Notes under the pieces: model-generated
Told to the model about the DNA's origin: nothing
Database searches by the model: none
Seen by the model: only the letters and a program-made list of their open reading frames with translations
Program-made: the position numbers and the translations under genes
In this document: piece by piece, positions 24,294-32,032 of the stretch
Layout of the letters: each line of letters begins with the position of its first letter
How positions within the stretch are numbered: the stretch's first letter is position 1
Origin: a virus
Virus record (IMG/VR): IMGVR_UViG_3300028392_001695
Location: 1-32,032 of that record
Length of the DNA stretch: 32,032 nucleotides
Strand: one strand, 5' to 3'

Positions 24294-26990
24294 ATGGCAA
24301 ATAGATATTGGGTTGGAAATGGTGGTAATTGGACAGATACATCTCATTGGTCAACTATAAGTGGAGGTTCTGGTGGTGCATCTATTCCTACATCAAGTGA
24401 TAATGTATATTTTAATGCGAATTCATTTTCTTTATCTGGTCAAACTGTAAATATAAATACGGGAGCTAATTGTCTAGATATGGATTGGACAAATGTATCT
24501 AATAATCCAAGTCTAAGTGGGAATAATTATATAAATGTATATGGAAGTTTAACTTTATCAAGTGGAATGTCAATGGCTAATATATATGCTGGAATTTTTT
24601 ATTTTTGGGCAACTACAAGTGTAAATATTACTTTAGCAGGAAAAACTTGTAATGTTTTAGGATTTTATTCAAGTGGAACCTGGACATTACAAGATGATAT
24701 TTATGTAAATGGATATTATGGCGAAATACAATGTGTTTTTGGAACATTAAATACTAATAATAAAAATATATCATGTAAAAAATTTACTTTTAACGGTGGA
24801 TATACAAGGGCGTTGACATTAGGAAGTTCTATTATAACAGTTAGTGGAGATGTAACCTGTGGTTCAAGTAATGCTACTTTTGATAAAGGAACATCAACAT
24901 TTATAATGACAGGACTTAATTCAACTTTTACTGGAGCTGGATTTACATTTTATAATTTAGAATTACAAAATAATATAGCAATAGTTAATTCAAATACTTT
25001 TAATCAATTAAAAATATATCCATCAACAACTATAACATTTTCAAATGGAACAACGCAAACTGTAACTGATTTATATTTAGGTAATAATTCTATAATACAA
25101 TCATCAACAAATTCTAATTTAATTTATAATGGAACATATATTCCCAGTTATATAGGTTATAATATATCAAAAACAAATATAACAGTAACAACTCCTAATG
25201 TAGTTACAAGTAATAGATATTGGGTAAGAGGAACTGGAAATTGGTCTAATATTGAAAATTGGAGTGTTTTTGGTGGATTTTATGGTGGAGCATCAGTGCC
25301 TATATTTAGTAATAATGTTTATTTTAATGAATATTCATTTACTGGAACTGGTCAAATATTAACAATTGATTTAGATACAAATTGTGCAAATATGGATTGG
25401 ACTGGAGTTTTATATTCTCCAACTATGTATAATATAGGAGGATATATTCAAAATATATATGGTTCATTATTATTATCATCTAATATGATAATGAATGGAA
25501 CTTATTCTGGTAATTTTTCATTTAATTCAACGAGTACAAATAAAACTATTACTACAGCAGGTAAAACTTGTTATTCTATGTATTTTGATGGTTCTGGTGG
25601 AGGTTGGACTTTACAAGACAATATTATTACGATTGATGGTATATCTTTAAATAAAGGTATTTTAAATACCAATGGTAAAAGTGTATTTTGTTCTTCGTTT
25701 TCGAGCATAGGAACAAATACAAGAACATTGACGTTGGGAAGTTCTATTGTTACTTCGAGTGGGAATATTTCATTTACATCAACTAATTTAACTTTTAACA
25801 AAGATACTTCTACTTTTATAATGACAGGTTCGACAACTACATTTACAGGTGTAGGATTGACTTTTTATAATTTAGAATTACAACAATCTATTGCAATTAT
25901 AACAGGAAATAATACATTTAATAATATAACATTATTAAAGGGAATAACTGTTAAGTTCTCGGCTGGAAGTACGCAAACAACATCTAGTTTTATAGCATTA
26001 GGCACGAGTAGTAATAATATTATAATTAAATCAACTATTGATGGAAATATATATACTTTATATAGTAATACCAATGATATTCCAGCAAAGTATTGTAATA
26101 TTAGAGATTGTGTTGCTTCGGGAAGTGCTAATTGGTTAGCATTTTATAGTACAAATTTATCAAACAATACTGGATGGCAATTTATAACTATAGGATTTTC
26201 TTTAGAATATGTGAAGTTTATGGGAAAATCAATTTTAGACAATGTTCATGCACAAAATAAAGAATTAAATTCAGCAGATATTGATTCTATAGATTCTACC
26301 AATCCTCAAACATGGGGAACTGATACAAATTTTTTAGCAGATTATGAAAATACTCTTGAAGCAGGAAATGTAATATCTTCAGCTCCTATTACTGGATGGA
26401 GATTAAAAAGAAAATTAAGTTCGGAAAGTACATTCACTACTTTAAAAGATTTTGAAAAATCTACACTATCTTATATTGATAAAACAACAAGAAATAATAA
26501 AGAGTATACTTATTCATTATTTACATTATCTAGTAGTGGTGAAGGATATGGATTAGAAGCCACTGGAACATCTGAATTCTGGGGATGGTTTTTGATTGAC
26601 CCAACCACAAATACTAGCTATAAATTTGATGCTATGAATCAAACAGATTCTATTCCTGTAAATATAGATATGAAAATATATAATAATTATACACAATATC
26701 CTTCAGTAAGTTACGGAAAAGCAAAATATAGAACAGGTAAATTAACAACTATGCCATATAGTTATAGCGATATAACTGGAGAATATACGATTGATGTTGA
26801 TTTATTAAATAATTTAAAAGATTTTATAAACAATAATAATAAAAAAGTCTTGAAAAATACTTTAGGTGAAATATTCTATGTAGAAACTTATAATTTTAGT
26901 TATAAATTTATGGATGAAATTAAAGAACAAATTTATACAATAAGTTTTGATTGGCTAGAAGTTGATACTGTTGAGAATGTTGGGGTTTAG
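24294..26990 (+). CDS. Large tail-tip protein with a duplicated beta-rich domain
   Basis: This 898-residue protein starts with RYWVGNGGNWTDTSHW; a second copy of the same domain starts about residue 307 with RYWVRGTGNWSNIENW. Each copy is about 300 residues, Gly/Ser/Thr/Asn-rich, and has the pattern of a beta-helix or stacked beta-sheet (for example GKTCNVLGFYSSGTWTLQDD and GKTCYSMYFDGSGGGWTLQD). The last part (about 640-898) has a fibronectin-like segment and a tail-tip domain with WGWFLIDPTTNTSYKFD and EIFYVETYNFSYKFMDEIKE. It probably anchors to the tail tip through the C-terminus and displays the repeats. The high Ser/Thr/Asn content makes it a possible acceptor for the phage glycosyltransferases, which is inference only. 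Confidence 0.7.
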   Translation: MANRYWVGNGGNWTDTSHWSTISGGSGGASIPTSSDNVYFNANSFSLSGQTVNINTGANCLDMDWTNVSNNPSLSGNNYINVYGSLTLSSGMSMANIYAGIFYFWATTSVNITLAGKTCNVLGFYSSGTWTLQDDIYVNGYYGEIQCVFGTLNTNNKNISCKKFTFNGGYTRALTLGSSIITVSGDVTCGSSNATFDKGTSTFIMTGLNSTFTGAGFTFYNLELQNNIAIVNSNTFNQLKIYPSTTITFSNGTTQTVTDLYLGNNSIIQSSTNSNLIYNGTYIPSYIGYNISKTNITVTTPNVVTSNRYWVRGTGNWSNIENWSVFGGFYGGASVPIFSNNVYFNEYSFTGTGQILTIDLDTNCANMDWTGVLYSPTMYNIGGYIQNIYGSLLLSSNMIMNGTYSGNFSFNSTSTNKTITTAGKTCYSMYFDGSGGGWTLQDNIITIDGISLNKGILNTNGKSVFCSSFSSIGTNTRTLTLGSSIVTSSGNISFTSTNLTFNKDTSTFIMTGSTTTFTGVGLTFYNLELQQSIAIITGNNTFNNITLLKGITVKFSAGSTQTTSSFIALGTSSNNIIIKSTIDGNIYTLYSNTNDIPAKYCNIRDCVASGSANWLAFYSTNLSNNTGWQFITIGFSLEYVKFMGKSILDNVHAQNKELNSADIDSIDSTNPQTWGTDTNFLADYENTLEAGNVISSAPITGWRLKRKLSSESTFTTLKDFEKSTLSYIDKTTRNNKEYTYSLFTLSSSGEGYGLEATGTSEFWGWFLIDPTTNTSYKFDAMNQTDSIPVNIDMKIYNNYTQYPSVSYGKAKYRTGKLTTMPYSYSDITGEYTIDVDLLNNLKDFINNNNKKVLKNTLGEIFYVETYNFSYKFMDEIKEQIYTISFDWLEVDTVENVGV

Positions 26991-27005
26991 AATAGAGGTG
27001 ATTAA

Positions 27006-28121
27006 ATGTCTAGTGTATCATATATAGAAGCATTAAGAAGTTCCATAAGAAAACAAAGATATAAAATTGAAATATGTGATAGTAATGAAAATACAATAGC
27101 CGATGTTACAGAATGGTTAATAGATGGTAGTGTAAGTATAGAATTAAAAAATGGAATTAGAAGAACATGTAGTATAACATTTGATAATTCTACTGGGATA
27201 TTTATACCCACTGATTCATATTCACTAATTGCAATTAATAATAGAATTAAAATATATTCAGGATTAGAAGTTAATGGAGAAGAGCTATTTAATCTTAGAG
27301 GTGTATTTGTAATGGGCAATCCTAGATTGTCAAGTAAATTATCAGAAAGTACAATTGTAGTAGAGGGTTATGATAAATTTGCTTTATTAGATGATACATT
27401 GGCAGGACAATTAGAAACTCAATATATAATTCCAGTTAGTACAAGTATAAGTAATGCAATTACAGGTATTTTCTTTGAAGCTGGGATAAATGCAACACCT
27501 GTTATATATCCAACAACAGAAGTTACACCATATACTTTATCCTTAAAACCCGGAGATACTTATTCAACTTTGTTAAATAAATTGGCAGATATGTTGAGTT
27601 GGAATATTTACTTTGATGCAAATGGGATAGGGAGATTTGAACCTCCTACGGACGAACAAACACAGGCTGAATCTTGGGAATTTTCAACTGATGAAATTAG
27701 TTATTTAGGAAGTGTTCGGAATATGGACTGGAATAAGATAAGAAATAATATAAAAGTAATAGGTGATTCTGTGAACGGAACAACGGTAACATCTACTGCA
27801 TCAGATACTTATATATTTTCTGAAACTAATATAGATAAAATAGGAAAAAGAAGTCAAGTTATTGAAGATGAATTAATAACTACTATAGCATTAGCGAATG
27901 AACGGTCAGCATATGAATTAAAGAAGGCTATACAAATACAGGAATCTATTGATTTGAGTTGTATTCCAATAGATATACTAGACGAAGGAAATATTGTATT
28001 ATTAACAAATGATAAACTTGGGATAGATAGACAAAGATATTTAATACGGAATATTACATATCCTTTAGATAATGGTCAAGAAATGTCTATGAAAATATGG
28101 AAAGTGAGGGAAGTAGTATAA
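27006..28121 (+). CDS. Tail hub/baseplate protein (gp27/XkdQ-like)
   Basis: This 371-residue protein follows the order of hub proteins: an N-terminal beta domain (EICDSNENTIADVTEWLIDG), FDNSTGIFIP, an RIKIYSGLEV strand with LRGVFVMGNPRLSS, a central KPGDTYSTLLNKLADMLSWN segment (typical of the hub family that reads a LysM-like turn before an aromatic strand), and a C-terminal barrel with VIGDSVNGTT and RYLIRNITYPL. It should form the ring at the end of the tail tube. Start has AGAGGTG with good spacing. The next gene overlaps its last base. Confidence 0.7.
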   Translation: MSSVSYIEALRSSIRKQRYKIEICDSNENTIADVTEWLIDGSVSIELKNGIRRTCSITFDNSTGIFIPTDSYSLIAINNRIKIYSGLEVNGEELFNLRGVFVMGNPRLSSKLSESTIVVEGYDKFALLDDTLAGQLETQYIIPVSTSISNAITGIFFEAGINATPVIYPTTEVTPYTLSLKPGDTYSTLLNKLADMLSWNIYFDANGIGRFEPPTDEQTQAESWEFSTDEISYLGSVRNMDWNKIRNNIKVIGDSVNGTTVTSTASDTYIFSETNIDKIGKRSQVIEDELITTIALANERSAYELKKAIQIQESIDLSCIPIDILDEGNIVLLTNDKLGIDRQRYLIRNITYPLDNGQEMSMKIWKVREVV

Positions 28122-28417
28122 TGAGCGATTTTAAAAAACAAATGGATTTTAGTGAAAACTTAGCATCTTTAAGAATGATAGAAGTTATTGAATGGATAGT
28201 TGATAAAAAATTACAAGAACAGAATTATCCTGAATTCTTGGTGGGAAAAGTTTCTGCTGTAAATGGAAGTTTGGTTGATGTATTACTTCCTGATTGTACG
28301 GCTCCTATTCCAGATTTAAAAAATAAAACAGGCTTAACTTTAAATATTAATGATGAAGTTTATATACTATTAATTAAAGGAAGCCTTAATAATGCAGTAG
28401 TTTTAATAAAGAAATAA
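28121..28417 (+). CDS. Small OB-like baseplate protein (DUF2577-like)
   Basis: ATG at 28121 overlaps the previous stop (TAATG). The longer frame starting at 28097 would lie inside that gene. The 98-residue protein has a helical start (MIEVIEWIVDKKLQEQ) and a compact beta domain, FLVGKVSAVNGSLVDVLLPD then LTLNINDEVYILLIKGSLNN, which has the strand pattern of an OB fold. Similar short proteins follow the hub gene in many Gram-positive phages and are thought to plug or cap the hub. Confidence 0.6.
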   Translation: MSDFKKQMDFSENLASLRMIEVIEWIVDKKLQEQNYPEFLVGKVSAVNGSLVDVLLPDCTAPIPDLKNKTGLTLNINDEVYILLIKGSLNNAVVLIKK

Positions 28418-28430
28418 AGGAGGTAAATAA

Positions 28431-28982
28431 ATGGCAAGTCAAACAACTAATTATTTATTAAACAAACCACAAACAACCGACCAAATGTCTGATACTGTAA
28501 ATAAATTAGCTAGTGATATGGACACACTTGATACTACAATACATACTGAAAAGGTTCGTATAGATAATTTAGTATTAGGAACAGGAACATCTACTGCTGA
28601 AACTGTGGATGCTAGAAGTTCTGCTGTTAGTGGAAGTTATAGTGTTTTAAAAGATAGATTAGATGCTATGGAAAAAAGATATTTTGTAGACACTGCTGTT
28701 ACAGATGCCTATGTAATAAATGCCTCTGCATCTGGTGTGACTCTATATACTGGATTGAAATTAAATATATTAGTAAACACAACAAATACAGGTGCATCAA
28801 CATTAAGTATAAATAATGGAAGTACATTTAAATCTCTTGTAAGAGATATAAATTCAACATTACACGATGGAGATATTGTAGCAAATAGAATTATAGAAGT
28901 TATATATGATGGAACAAATTGGAGATTAATAAACACAGCAATAACAGGAATTAGTGGTGGTTCACCAAGTACAGTATTTTAG
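28431..28982 (+). CDS. Tail appendage/fibre protein
   Basis: This 183-residue protein has a helical N-terminus that resembles the anchoring part of phage fibres (MSDTVNKLASDMDTLDTTIH, then GTGTSTAETVDARSSAVSGS and a LKDRLDAME coil). The rest is a beta domain with TLYTGLKLNILVNTTNTGAS and VIEVIYDGTNWRLI, a module common in tail fibres. The ending GGSPSTVF is shared in style with the next protein (GGTPSSF), so both may be parts of one fibre complex. Strong AAAGGAGG ribosome binding site. Confidence 0.65.
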   Translation: MASQTTNYLLNKPQTTDQMSDTVNKLASDMDTLDTTIHTEKVRIDNLVLGTGTSTAETVDARSSAVSGSYSVLKDRLDAMEKRYFVDTAVTDAYVINASASGVTLYTGLKLNILVNTTNTGASTLSINNGSTFKSLVRDINSTLHDGDIVANRIIEVIYDGTNWRLINTAITGISGGSPSTVF

Positions 28983-28995
28983 AAAGGAGTAATTT

Positions 28996-30429
28996 ATGAG
29001 TTTATTTTCAGGTTTAAAAGCAACAAGTTTAAGCGATAGTATAGTTACTCCTAGTAAATTAACAGTATCTTCAACACCAGTAAATGGATATGTGTTAGGA
29101 TATTATACAGGTTCTTTTGCATGGATTCCACAAGTCGGTGGAAGCGGAGGAAGTGTAATTACAGGTGATTTGACTGAATCTACATCTAATATATTAACTA
29201 TAAGTGGAGGAACTGGTTCAGTAGTTGGATTAGGAACTTCTATACAAGTTAAACAAGCAAGTGCAGGACAATCAGGTTATTTAAGTTCAAGTGATTGGTC
29301 AACATTTAATGGTAAGCAACCTGCATTAGGTTATACACCAGTGCCAGATACTAGGACAATTAATTCAACACCTTTAACATCTAATATTACAATAACAAAA
29401 TCAGATTTAGGATTATCAAATGTAAGTAATGATGCACAATTAAAAATTGCTAGTAATTTAAGTGATTTAAACAATAATACAACTGCAAGAAGTAATCTTG
29501 GATTAGGTAACAGTGCAACTAAAGACATTGGAACTACAACTGGAACAGTTTGTGCAGGTGATGATAGTAGACTTAGCGATGCTAGAACTCCATTATCGCA
29601 TACTCAAGCTTTTTCAACTATAACTTCAACACCTACTACATTGGCAGGTTATTCAATTAGCGATGCAGTTCCTAGTTCTAGGACTATCAACTCTACACCA
29701 TTGAGTTCAAATATAACACTTACAACTGCTGATATAGGCGATAGCATAGATAAGAGATATTGCACAGATGCACAAAAGACTATAATTATAAATACAAGTG
29801 GAACAAATACAGGTAATGAAACTACTACATCTATTGGAACATTAATAAATGGTGCAACTGTAAAAGCAACGCCAGTGGACGCTGATATGGTTGGATTGAT
29901 GGATAGTGAAGCGACCAATATAATTAAGAAGTTATCTTGGAGCAATATTAAAGCTACTTTAAAGACTTATTTTGATACAGTTTATACATTGGCTTTATTA
30001 GGCGGTTTAGCAAAAACAAGTAATTTAAGTGATTTAAATAATACTTTAAGTGCTAGAAACAACTTAGGATTGGGTAATAGTGCGACCAAAGACGTTGGGA
30101 CTAGTGCAGGTGAGATTTGTGCAGGAAATGACAGCAGATTGTCAGATGCCAGAACACCTTTGGCTCATAATCAAGCGTTTAGTACAATAACATCTACACC
30201 AACGACATTGGCTGGATATTCAATATCTGATGCCGTACCTACGAGTAGAACTGTAAATGGACATGCTTTAAGTTCAGATATAACAGTAACGGCCACAGAC
30301 GTAGGATTAGGAAATTGCAATAATACAAGTGATGCTAACAAACCAGTATCAACCGCAACGCAAACAGCTTTAAATTTAAAAATAACAGCATCTACTGGCA
30401 TAACGGGAGGAACACCTAGTTCATTTTAA
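28996..30429 (+). CDS. Tail fibre with two 93-residue repeats
   Basis: This 477-residue protein has the phage side-fibre pattern: an N-terminal beta module, a SGYLSSSDWSTFNGKQPALG turn and repeats of the LGLGNSATKD...SDARTPL...TPTTLAGYSISDAVP type. Two long copies (29461-29739 and 30028-30306) are very similar in protein but differ at many third codon positions. This kind of repeat forms a trimeric shaft. The ending ITASTGITGGTPSSF probably connects to the next fibre protein. Host range would depend on neighbouring distal proteins. Confidence 0.75.
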   Translation: MSLFSGLKATSLSDSIVTPSKLTVSSTPVNGYVLGYYTGSFAWIPQVGGSGGSVITGDLTESTSNILTISGGTGSVVGLGTSIQVKQASAGQSGYLSSSDWSTFNGKQPALGYTPVPDTRTINSTPLTSNITITKSDLGLSNVSNDAQLKIASNLSDLNNNTTARSNLGLGNSATKDIGTTTGTVCAGDDSRLSDARTPLSHTQAFSTITSTPTTLAGYSISDAVPSSRTINSTPLSSNITLTTADIGDSIDKRYCTDAQKTIIINTSGTNTGNETTTSIGTLINGATVKATPVDADMVGLMDSEATNIIKKLSWSNIKATLKTYFDTVYTLALLGGLAKTSNLSDLNNTLSARNNLGLGNSATKDVGTSAGEICAGNDSRLSDARTPLAHNQAFSTITSTPTTLAGYSISDAVPTSRTVNGHALSSDITVTATDVGLGNCNNTSDANKPVSTATQTALNLKITASTGITGGTPSSF

Positions 30430-30456
30430 TTAATATAAATTAAAGGAGATGATTAA

Positions 30457-31671
30457 ATGGCTTTAACAACAACGCAAATACAAATGAGAAATGGAACAAC
30501 TACTCAATGGGACACAGCTACGCCTACGATGTTAGCTGGTGAAATTGGTTATAATGCAGATACTAGAAAAATTAAAATTGGAGATGGAAGTAATAACTGG
30601 AGTGCATTAAATTATTATAATGACATGTTAGATAATAATTACATAATTGATGGTAATTTCCAAGTGGCGCAGGTCAATCCTGTTGTAGGTACTGAAATTA
30701 CTAATCCAGCAGCAAGTATATATCCTGTATTTGATTTATGGAAGTATGCCATAACAGCAGATGGAGGAACTTTACCAACTATTAAATTATCACAACAACT
30801 TATTACTACTGGTAGTGTTCCAGGAAGTAAATATTGTTATAGGATAAATATTAATGGAGCAGGCAGTAGTTACGGAGCAAATACTTTTGGATTTTTTGAA
30901 CAACCAATGGAACATGGAACACAAAATCTTTGTGGATTAAATAAGAAAGTAACATTATCTTTTTGGGCAAGAACTTCTATATCTGGAACTAAAAGACTTG
31001 GTTGTTATCTATATCAATCTTATGGAACTGGTGGAAGTCCAAGTGCTGGTGAAGTTATTAATGGAACTAATTTTACTTTAACTTCTACATGGACAAAATT
31101 TACAACTACATTTACTACAAATACACTATCTGGAAAAACTTTTGGAACTAGTAATGATGATGCATTATTCCTAAATTTTGGTCATATATGGGGTAGCACT
31201 AGACAATCTTGGTATGGAGCATCAACAGCCGAAACATTTGTTGGTAGTGGTGATATAGAAATTGCCCAGGTTAAATTAGAGCCTGGTGATACTGCTACCT
31301 CATTTTTACCTAGACTTTATGAAGTTGAATTAGGTCTTTGCCAAAGATATTTACAAGGATTTATTTCAGATTCATCCGAAGCTATAATTGGGATGGGATA
31401 TTGTTATTCTACAACACAAGTTCATATATTTTATCCATTTAAAACTACAATGAGGATAGCCCCAACTTTATCTGCTACTGCTGCGGATTGGAAAACAGCT
31501 GATGGAGTAACAGAAATAACGCTATCAGCATTAGCACAAGTAACCGCATATAATTCCAAGTATTCACAAATGATTAGAGGGACGGTCGCAAGTGGATTAA
31601 CTCAATATAGAACGGTAAGTATAAATTCAACAGCGAGTGGGAAAGCAATATTCTTTAGTGCTAGATTTTAA
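30457..31671 (+). CDS. Receptor-binding fibre with Mtd-like N-terminal domain
   Basis: This 404-residue protein starts with TTQIQMRNGTTTQWDTATPT then LAGEIGYNADTRKIKIGDG, a domain shared by the N-terminus of phage tropism proteins and fibres. A jelly-roll carbohydrate-binding domain follows (about 60-285, from IIDGNFQVAQ through LSFWARTSISGTKRL to IEIAQVKLEPGDTATSF). The C-terminal part begins YEVELGLCQRYLQ and has a compact beta pattern typical of the terminal head of such fibres. It is the last large structural protein in the cluster and the most probable receptor-binding protein. No reverse transcriptase or template repeat is nearby, so it is not part of a visible diversity-generating retroelement. 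Confidence 0.7.
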   Translation: MALTTTQIQMRNGTTTQWDTATPTMLAGEIGYNADTRKIKIGDGSNNWSALNYYNDMLDNNYIIDGNFQVAQVNPVVGTEITNPAASIYPVFDLWKYAITADGGTLPTIKLSQQLITTGSVPGSKYCYRININGAGSSYGANTFGFFEQPMEHGTQNLCGLNKKVTLSFWARTSISGTKRLGCYLYQSYGTGGSPSAGEVINGTNFTLTSTWTKFTTTFTTNTLSGKTFGTSNDDALFLNFGHIWGSTRQSWYGASTAETFVGSGDIEIAQVKLEPGDTATSFLPRLYEVELGLCQRYLQGFISDSSEAIIGMGYCYSTTQVHIFYPFKTTMRIAPTLSATAADWKTADGVTEITLSALAQVTAYNSKYSQMIRGTVASGLTQYRTVSINSTASGKAIFFSARF

Positions 31672-31682
31672 GGAGGAATAAT

Positions 31683-31949
31683 ATGAAACAATACATAATT
31701 ATTGACAATGTAAATTGGGTTATAAACGAAAACGAAAATGGTGAAATTACGGATATTGAAAGATTATACACTATAAGATTAATTCGCAATCAATTATTGA
31801 CCGATACGGATAAATATATGTTAGTTGATAAATATGAACTATTAACAGATGAACAGAAAATAGCAATTAAAACTTATAGACAAGAGCTTAGAGATTTACC
31901 TGAAATAGTTAATGTAAATAATCCAATATTTCCAGTTAAACCTATATAA
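31683..31949 (+). CDS. Tail-fibre assembly chaperone-like protein
   Basis: This 88-residue protein has the signature order of small tail assembly chaperones (PF16778-like): RNQLLTDTDKYMLVDKYELL, then TDEQKIAIKTYRQELRDLPE. The known family is encoded directly downstream of fibre genes, as here, and is thought to help fold or attach the fibre. AAGGAGG ribosome binding site. It is the last gene before a strong terminator and so closes the tail operon in this window. Confidence 0.75.
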   Translation: MKQYIIIDNVNWVINENENGEITDIERLYTIRLIRNQLLTDTDKYMLVDKYELLTDEQKIAIKTYRQELRDLPEIVNVNNPIFPVKPI

Positions 31950-31970
31950 AATATAACTTTTATCGGAATT

Positions 31971-32018
31971 TTGAGTCTTGAAACCCAGTAAAATCAAGGC
32001 TCAATTTTTGATTTTTTT
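31971..32018 (+). terminator. Intrinsic terminator at the end of the tail gene cluster
   Basis: TTGAGTCTTGA (31971-31981) pairs with TCAAGGCTCAA (31994-32004) with one G-U pair, giving an 11-bp stem with a 12-nt loop. T residues follow to about 32018. It marks the end of the tail transcript. Confidence 0.85.
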
Positions 32019-32032
32019 GCAGTACGGAGTGA

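Noticed and set aside
30457-31671. Diversity-generating retroelement acting on the Mtd-like fibre
   Set aside because: Only the N-terminal domain resembles Mtd. No reverse transcriptase, template repeat or A-biased variable copy is visible in the window.
1-32032. Minus-strand reading frames (for example at 11173-11538, 27002-27319, 29649-29945)
   Set aside because: All lie opposite strongly supported genes, have low-complexity or repeat-derived composition and lack ribosome binding sites.
1-32032. CRISPR array, tRNA or rRNA genes
   Set aside because: No regularly spaced identical DNA repeats and no cloverleaf or ribosomal RNA-like sequence were seen. The repeats present are coding or intron structures.

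Overview
The window is a stretch of late (virion tail) genes from a very AT-rich tailed phage or prophage. All convincing genes are on the + strand. Gene starts are preceded by strong AAGGAGGTG-type ribosome binding sites, codon use is strongly A/T-ending, and promoters have the sigma-A form, so a low-GC Gram-positive host, probably Clostridium-like, is the best guess. No sheath or baseplate J gene is visible, which favours a long non-contractile tail. Head, packaging, lysis and replication genes are not in the window.

Layout. 1-1505: end of a head-tail or tail-assembly gene, then a likely major tail protein that ends in a strong terminator. 1506-2500: a free-standing EDxHD/Vsr-like homing endonuclease with its own promoter and flanking hairpins. 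2525-10366: a nine-gene sugar cassette with four glycosyltransferases, a GDP-mannose-hydrolase-like Nudix protein, a GDP-L-fucose-synthase homologue, a two-subunit transketolase and a second NAD-dependent sugar epimerase/dehydratase. A good promoter with a perfect palindrome in its spacer lies at 3427-3455. 10370-14223: a small structural protein, a repeat-rich fibre-like protein, a 24-codon mini-gene, a putative tail chaperone and a putative tail-completion protein. 14220-15182: a complete tyrosine recombinase coupled into the tail operon. 15242-23081: the tape-measure gene. 23132-31949: tail-tip and fibre proteins, a hub-like protein, an OB-like baseplate protein, three fibre/receptor-binding proteins and a tail-fibre assembly chaperone, ending in a terminator.

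The most striking feature is the tape-measure gene. It is cut by three self-splicing-type group I introns (16091-17688, 17704-18006, 18118-18425) into four exons, one of them only 15 nt (five codons, VSAED). All three introns sit between codons. Joining the exons restores the conserved tape-measure motif (NNFR-VSAED-LAGAIGKVG ... SGVTG-DVAGTALKS). The first intron carries a homing endonuclease gene in its P6 loop, closed by a 28-bp perfect stem. That gene has a frame break exactly at a U UUU UUA slippery heptamer.

How the parts may work together (inference): the sugar cassette lies inside the tail module next to Ser/Thr/Asn/Gly-rich fibre proteins, so it may build and attach an unusual sugar to the virion, or change host surface sugars during infection. 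The transketolase pair and the fcl/gmm-like pair suggest a dedicated sugar precursor, but no GDP-mannose 4,6-dehydratase is present here.
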